NCBI GenBank assembly: GCA_015178975.1
Contig: WHVD01000145.1
Coordinates: 124,001-188,000, forward strand
DNA: 64,000 nt
Direction: 5' to 3'
DNA from: Hysterangium stoloniferum
Lineage: Eukaryota; Basidiomycota; Agaricomycetes; Hysterangiales; Hysterangiaceae
Numbering within the stretch: position 1 is the stretch's first letter; every line of letters starts with the position of its first letter. Position numbers and translations under genes: made by a program. This document shows positions 59,040-64,000 of this stretch, piece after piece. The notes beneath the pieces are model-generated. The model worked only from the letters and a program-made list of their open reading frames with translations. It did no database searches and was not told where the DNA came from.

Positions 59040-62000
59040 TATTATTTACACAGAGACCAAGCTCAACAAAGCCAAGGGCAATTACGCTGAGTGGTATCAC
59101 AATGTGAAACACTATCTCACCATTACTGGTCTTCTTTCTTACATCCTTGGTACTTCCCTTTCCCCTGATCCTTCTGACCCTCTCACTGTCCTGTTCAAGG
59201 TAACCTATAAGCCTGGGGATCACAGTAAGAGTACTCTCTACTGTCGGAGCATAGCCACTAAGAGTAGAGTGGTGTAGGTATTAAACTGGTGATATTGCTA
59301 GGCTTCTAGGTGAGGATCCTACTCCTCAACTAGACTAATTATATACTAAGTAGATGGTCTGTGCACTGGTCTATGCATTGCACATTCATGCATACTATGG
59401 AACTAGTGAACACTAAACTAAATATACATTGTCACATGTCATGAACTGGTTGGATCTATACAGTCACAAGACAAGATATGAGATTAGACTTACATAGATG
59501 CATATTACATATTCTAACATGTCCACAATTGGCATTCCAATGACACTCTTGCTCATGCACTAATCCTCTCAACTCTTTTGAGGACTGAGTGGGACTTTGC
59601 TGAGCCTTTACAAGGTGCTCAGTCCTACTGGGATGCACTCTTGATTTGTCATTGTAATAAAGGCCCGATTCATCAGGTCCAACTGATCCAGGAGGCTCTT
59701 ACACTCCAATGCTTTAAATCCACCTATTTATCCACCACTGCATCTCAAATCTCTACAGCTATCTCTTGTACATTTGAGATGGGATAGCTTACTGAGGATT
59801 TACTCAAGTGTATTGCACTACTCAACTCGCTCACTGACTTTCCTCACCTGTATTCATCTTCACTGCATACATGGACATACCCCTTCCATCCAACCCAGAA
59901 TTCACCAGTGTGGCCATCACAAATCCCTCTACCTCTATCTACCTATCCAATACAATAGAATACACTGGCTGGATTGCTTTGGAAGATGACCTACATGTGA
60001 CAGTTGATTGGACAATGCAAACACAACCAGTGGATATGATGGCTCTCACTGCATCTACCATTCACCCTCTATTTCAAACTACTGCCACATCCCTCTCCTA
60101 CAACACACATTCTTTTTGGTTGAACATGGGTGCAAGTGTTCATATCTGTGAGAGGTACCCTTTACAGATGGGAATATAACTATCTGGTTAGACTATATTC
60201 CCTATATCTTTTCTTATTTTCTACTATTTTTTCTATTGTCTAATTCTTCGATTATATGCATTTATTGTAGTTTGAAGATCTATGTATGCCTGTGGGTGCA
60301 TAGACCTTATGAGTGCTTACCTCTTTTCACACCTATGTACACTAGTGGGCATAATAAAAACTTAGACACTTTTACCCTGAAACCATGACTTACCTAGACA
60401 CCCTTTTAGTGTCTTGTAAGTCATGACTGGGGTATCATCTTGGCTGTCCTGAACAGCTTCTAACTTGAATCCACAATCACTATCTAGCTTTGTACTGAAT
60501 AGTCAAAGCTTGAACTACTGCTGGTTTCAACTCACACTTTGCAGTACCCATATCAACCTCTTTCTCTTTCAACTTGTTACTTAGTTGACTCACTTATCAG
60601 AATCATACTGTAAAGTTGATTCTATTCTCCTTTAGTCATCTTAGTTGTCTTACAGGTACTACACCGACTATAACTATTTTATTTCCTATGTTGTACTTTG
60701 ATAGTCAATATATTGTTGTGTCGTACCTAAACAGTTGATATTCTTCATATAAAGCATGGTCAGAACTTCCATGACTCTTCACAATATCACACCTGACTGC
60801 AGTGATTTCAAGTCCTTGCAGCCTATCCACCCACATTCTGTTAAGGGCCTTGGGGGGGAGTCATCAGTCACAGCCATTGGTGTAGAGGATGTCCACCTAT
60901 GCATTGGCAGGGGGGCCCATATAGTTCTTCATGATGTTCTCTATATCCCTACTGCATCTGTTTGGCTTGTCTCTGTCCAGTGTATCACTAGAGACTCAAA
61001 GGCTATTGCACACTTTAGTGAATCCTTGTGCTGGCTCACAAACTCCTCTGGTGCAACCATTGCATGCAGATCTCTATTGTCACACAAGAACCTGTACTCA
61101 CTATCAATCCAATCTGCCATGGCAGCACATGCTCTTTTCACCTATGGGGCTCCAGACCTAGCTACTTGGCACTGACATCTCATGCCAATTGCCAGTCTAT
61201 CACAGATATAATCAACAATGGTATTATCAAAGGTAGTCCAGCATCCATCCACCAGCATCCTTCAAAATGTGACTTTTGCATTCTTGGAAAACAGACCAAA
61301 AATTCTGTACCAAAGGTCCAAGCACAGGGGGATGGGTATAAAGCTACAAGGCATTTAGAGAAAGTCTGGGTGGATCTGGCAGGCCCTAATAATGTGGCAT
61401 CCCACACAGGATCATTGTATATAATGAACATTGTTGATAATTATTCAAGCCACCCCTGGTTCATTCCTCTCAAAAGCAAGAGTGATGCTTTCCCTGCATT
61501 GCAGACTTGGGAGCTTATCTGTGAAGTAGAGACTGGTCTGAAAATTGGTACTTATAGGACAGACAATGGGGAATTGAAAACTAATCAAATGAGGTAGTGG
61601 TTAGAATCTTGAGGCACTATGCATCAATTTACTGCACCTCATACTTCTCCACATATAGGTCATGTTAAATGTCTGCACCAGACACTGATGGGCAAGGCCT
61701 GTACCATGCAGATATATGCAGGTTTGTCTCCCCAGTTTTGGGAGGAGTTCTACTTGACTGCTGCACATGTACATGCAAAAGCAACAACACACCAAGTGCA
61801 TGGCAAGACTCCTTGGGAACTCTGGCATGGCCACACTCCAGATCTCTCTTACTTGTGGGAGGCTGGGTACTGTGCATTCACCCTCATTCTTAGTAAACAC
61901 AATCCTAAAATTTATGAGCACTCTATAGAATGCATCCTTCTTGGATATGAGCCCAATATGAAAGTTTATCAATGCTATGACTGCAAATATAACCAAATCT

Positions 62001-63999
62001 ATGTCTCTTACCATGTTAAATTCCTTGAAAGTCATGAAGGCCATCCTTGCTTGCCTCCCTCCAACTCCCCCAAGCATCCACTACTTGTACCCAATCCCAC
62101 TTTGTCTGTGACCACTTTACCATTTCCCATTGATGATCCTGACCCCATTATCACTGCATCTCAATCAATTTTGCCTCTTGCACCACCACAGCCTGATGCT
62201 ACTCCTATCACCACTGAGCCTATTGTTGCTGATCCAGTTCTTCTCCAACTGGGGATGACACTCACAATTCTTCCTGCCTTGCTACATTCATTCCTGATCT
62301 TTCCTCTCAGCTTGAAACAGCTGTTCAAGACTCAATTACAAGTACAGCACATGTTTGTGCACAATGGGAGCAATGCCATCTTGACCTTCTACAGCTACAT
62401 GACACTCCCCTCCCACCAGTTGATACTGCTGATGTTGATATCTTGGCTGCAATCTTAAATATTCTTACATGTGATGGATCTGCACCCTATGAGGCAGACC
62501 CCTCACATGGGAAGAGGCTTGTAATTCCCCCCATGGAGAAGCCTGGCATATTAGTTACCAGGAAGAACTTCAGTCCTTACAGGACATGGGGGTGTATGAG
62601 TTAGTATCAAGCTCTGAAGTCCCCACTGGTACCAAAATCCATAAAGGAAAACCACTATTCCATGTCAAATGGGATGCCATGGGGGAGGTGATCCATCAGA
62701 AAACGGCTTGTTTTCAAGGGTTTTGAACAAGTCTATGAGCATGATTATGATAAAACTACCTCACCTACTGCTAAAATGGAATCCTGGTGCCTTCTCCTAC
62801 ATAAGCAGCCCACTTTGGATGGGATGCACAGCAAATTGATGTTAAAACTGCCTTCTTGTATGGTTTGCTCCTAGATGATGAGGTCCAGTATACATATCTT
62901 CCAACCAGAGGGTTTTGAGGAGCCAGGAAAAGAGTCATGGGTATGGAAAATTGTCCATGGTTTGTATAGCATGAAGCAGGCAGGTCACATCTAGAATTGT
63001 ATAATGCATGAAAAATGTTGAGCTGGGGTTTTACTCAGCTCTCTAGTGAATCTTGCATATACTACCATCATAAACCACTAGGAACTGTCATTGCTGCAGT
63101 CCAGTCAATGATTTTCTATCTATTGCATCCTCCAAAGCTGAAAATGACAGGTTTAAACAGCAAATGAAAGAGGTTTGGACCATTTCTGATCTTGGGACGG
63201 TCTGCTTTGTTGTCAGCATAGCAGTTGGATGGGACTGGCTGAATCATACTATTAAATTGTCCCAGACTGCTCTTATTGATTGTCTTGTTTTTCAATTTGG
63301 CCAAACTGATGCCACCCCACTTTCTATTCCTATGGTTCCTGGCCTCAAATTAAGGTGTGTCATTAGGTCTTCCCTTCCTGCAGATGACCAGGACAACCTT
63401 TCCAAGCTTCCATACTGCTCCCTTGTTGGCTCCCTCCTATATCTTGCCATCTTGACTTGCCCTGATATCTCCTATGATGTCCAACAATTATCACAGTTCC
63501 TTGCTTGTTATTCCTATGAACACTGGAATGCTGCTGTCCATGTTGTCTGGTACTTTAAGGGGACTCATGCCCTGCAACTTCACCTTGGGGGCTCTGATGA
63601 TTTAAAACTGGTGGGCTACAGTGACTCTGATTTGGCCAACTGCCTTGACACACATACATAGAAGTGTGGGGGGTTTGCATTCTCTCTTGGTTCTGGTGTT
63701 GTATCCTGGAATGACAAACAAAAGACTGTTGCTGCTTCATCCTGTGAAGCTGAATATATTGGTGCCTTTTCTGCAGCCAAAGAAAATTCCTGGGTATGGT
63801 CTGTCTTCCGGGGCATCAACCTACCTTTCAAGAATCCAACAACAATTCATTGTGACAACAATGCTGCCATTTGTCTCTCAGAGGATCCACTACTACATGG
63901 TTGAGTCAAGCACATTGATATCAAATACCATTTTATATGAGAATGCTCAGAGTCTAAGGAACTACAACTCAAATACATTCATACTAAAGATAATCTAGC
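59040..63999 (+). mobile_element. Decayed Ty1/copia retrotransposon (gag-protease-integrase-RT-RNase H)
   Basis: In order: gag (TKLNKAKGNYAEWYHNVKHY, at 59055), protease (FWLNMGASVHI at about 60115; the usual DSGA active site is NMGA), gag-pre-integrase and integrase core (VWVDLAGPNN, YRTDNGELKT and the third acid changed to Lys in GHVKCLHQTL), RT (QIDVKTAFLYGLLLDDE; the YVDD box is VND), and RNase H (GYSDSDLAN, ASSCEAEYIGAFSAAKE and IHCDNNAAICLS). Multiple stops and frameshifts occur (for example after TNQMR and near 62460-63160). The element is dead and continues beyond the window. gag is interrupted at about 59228-59530 and the protease by a solo LTR. Confidence 0.9.
60147..60783. mobile_element. 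Solo LTR (family 3) inserted in the copia protease; TSD ATATC
   Basis: 637 bp from TGTGAGAGGTACCC to CTTCACA with ATATC at 60142-60146 and 60784-60788. Removing it and one ATATC joins GASVHI directly to TPDCSDF, the normal protease reading frame. Orientation not determined. It has no similarity to families 1 and 2 that I can see. Confidence 0.92.
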
Positions 64000-64000
64000 A

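Noticed and set aside
58144-59107. Several overlapping open frames of about 270-300 codons on both strands
   Set aside because: They are produced by the 18-bp repeat array, whose unit length is a multiple of three with no stop in most frames.
1-64000. tRNA and rRNA genes
   Set aside because: I looked for T-loop (GGTTCGAATCC-like) and conserved rRNA strings by eye and found none convincing; a covariance-model search would be decisive.

Overview
This window is from a fungal nuclear genome, almost certainly an Agaricomycete (Basidiomycota). The genes are full of short introns of about 45-70 nt, with up to 12 exons in 1.1 kb. The protein set (typical 2-Cys peroxiredoxin, RRP45, MAD1, RBR ubiquitin ligases, A1 aspartic protease, GH16 glucanase, cyclophilin) fits, and the repeats are Ty1/copia, Ty3/gypsy with a chromodomain, Tc1/mariner and several MITE families. 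I could not assign a genus from sequence alone.

Layout. 0-2 kb: no recognisable gene. 2.0-7.5 kb: a peroxiredoxin (7 exons, one of 24 nt) and a large low-complexity protein with a possible F-box-like segment. 7.5-14.9 kb: gene-poor, with small hairpins, a 277-bp fold-back MITE and a 37-bp GC-rich minisatellite. 14.9-16.8 kb (minus): an aspartic protease with no visible signal peptide. 18.5-21.8 kb: a pfkB-family sugar-kinase homologue with altered active-site positions, followed in tandem by exosome subunit RRP45. 22.1-23.4 kb (minus): a decayed RBR E3 ligase with an in-frame TGA. 24.3-27.5 kb: nested inverted repeats without a gene. 28.2-32.6 kb: MAD1, then an intact RBR E3 ligase related to the broken one.

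33-40.4 kb is a retrotransposon graveyard: copia gag remnants, several solo LTRs with perfect 5-bp target duplications (one inserted inside another), a 104-bp perfect-hairpin MITE and a gypsy integrase chromodomain remnant. 42.8-47.8 kb returns to genes: a disordered basic protein, a small single-span membrane protein, and a cyclophilin transcribed divergently from it. 48.3-49.7 kb holds three non-autonomous DNA elements. 51.0-52.2 kb (minus) is a secreted GH16 glucanase. 54.3-64 kb is again repeats: Tc1/mariner copies (one with about 23 copies of a 21-bp unit inside the transposase ORF), a solo LTR, 40 perfect copies of an 18-bp unit, and a decayed copia polyprotein interrupted by a solo LTR.

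Most exon structures were rebuilt by hand from GT/AG sites, frame continuity and family motifs, and the summed exon lengths close in frame. The host genes look like ordinary housekeeping and secretory genes without an operon-like logic. I did not find a convincing new multi-gene system. The best leads are the pfkB homologue with substituted catalytic positions, the RBR pair in which both genes meet an in-frame TGA, a GC-AG intron in the cyclophilin, and the unusually homogeneous minisatellites.
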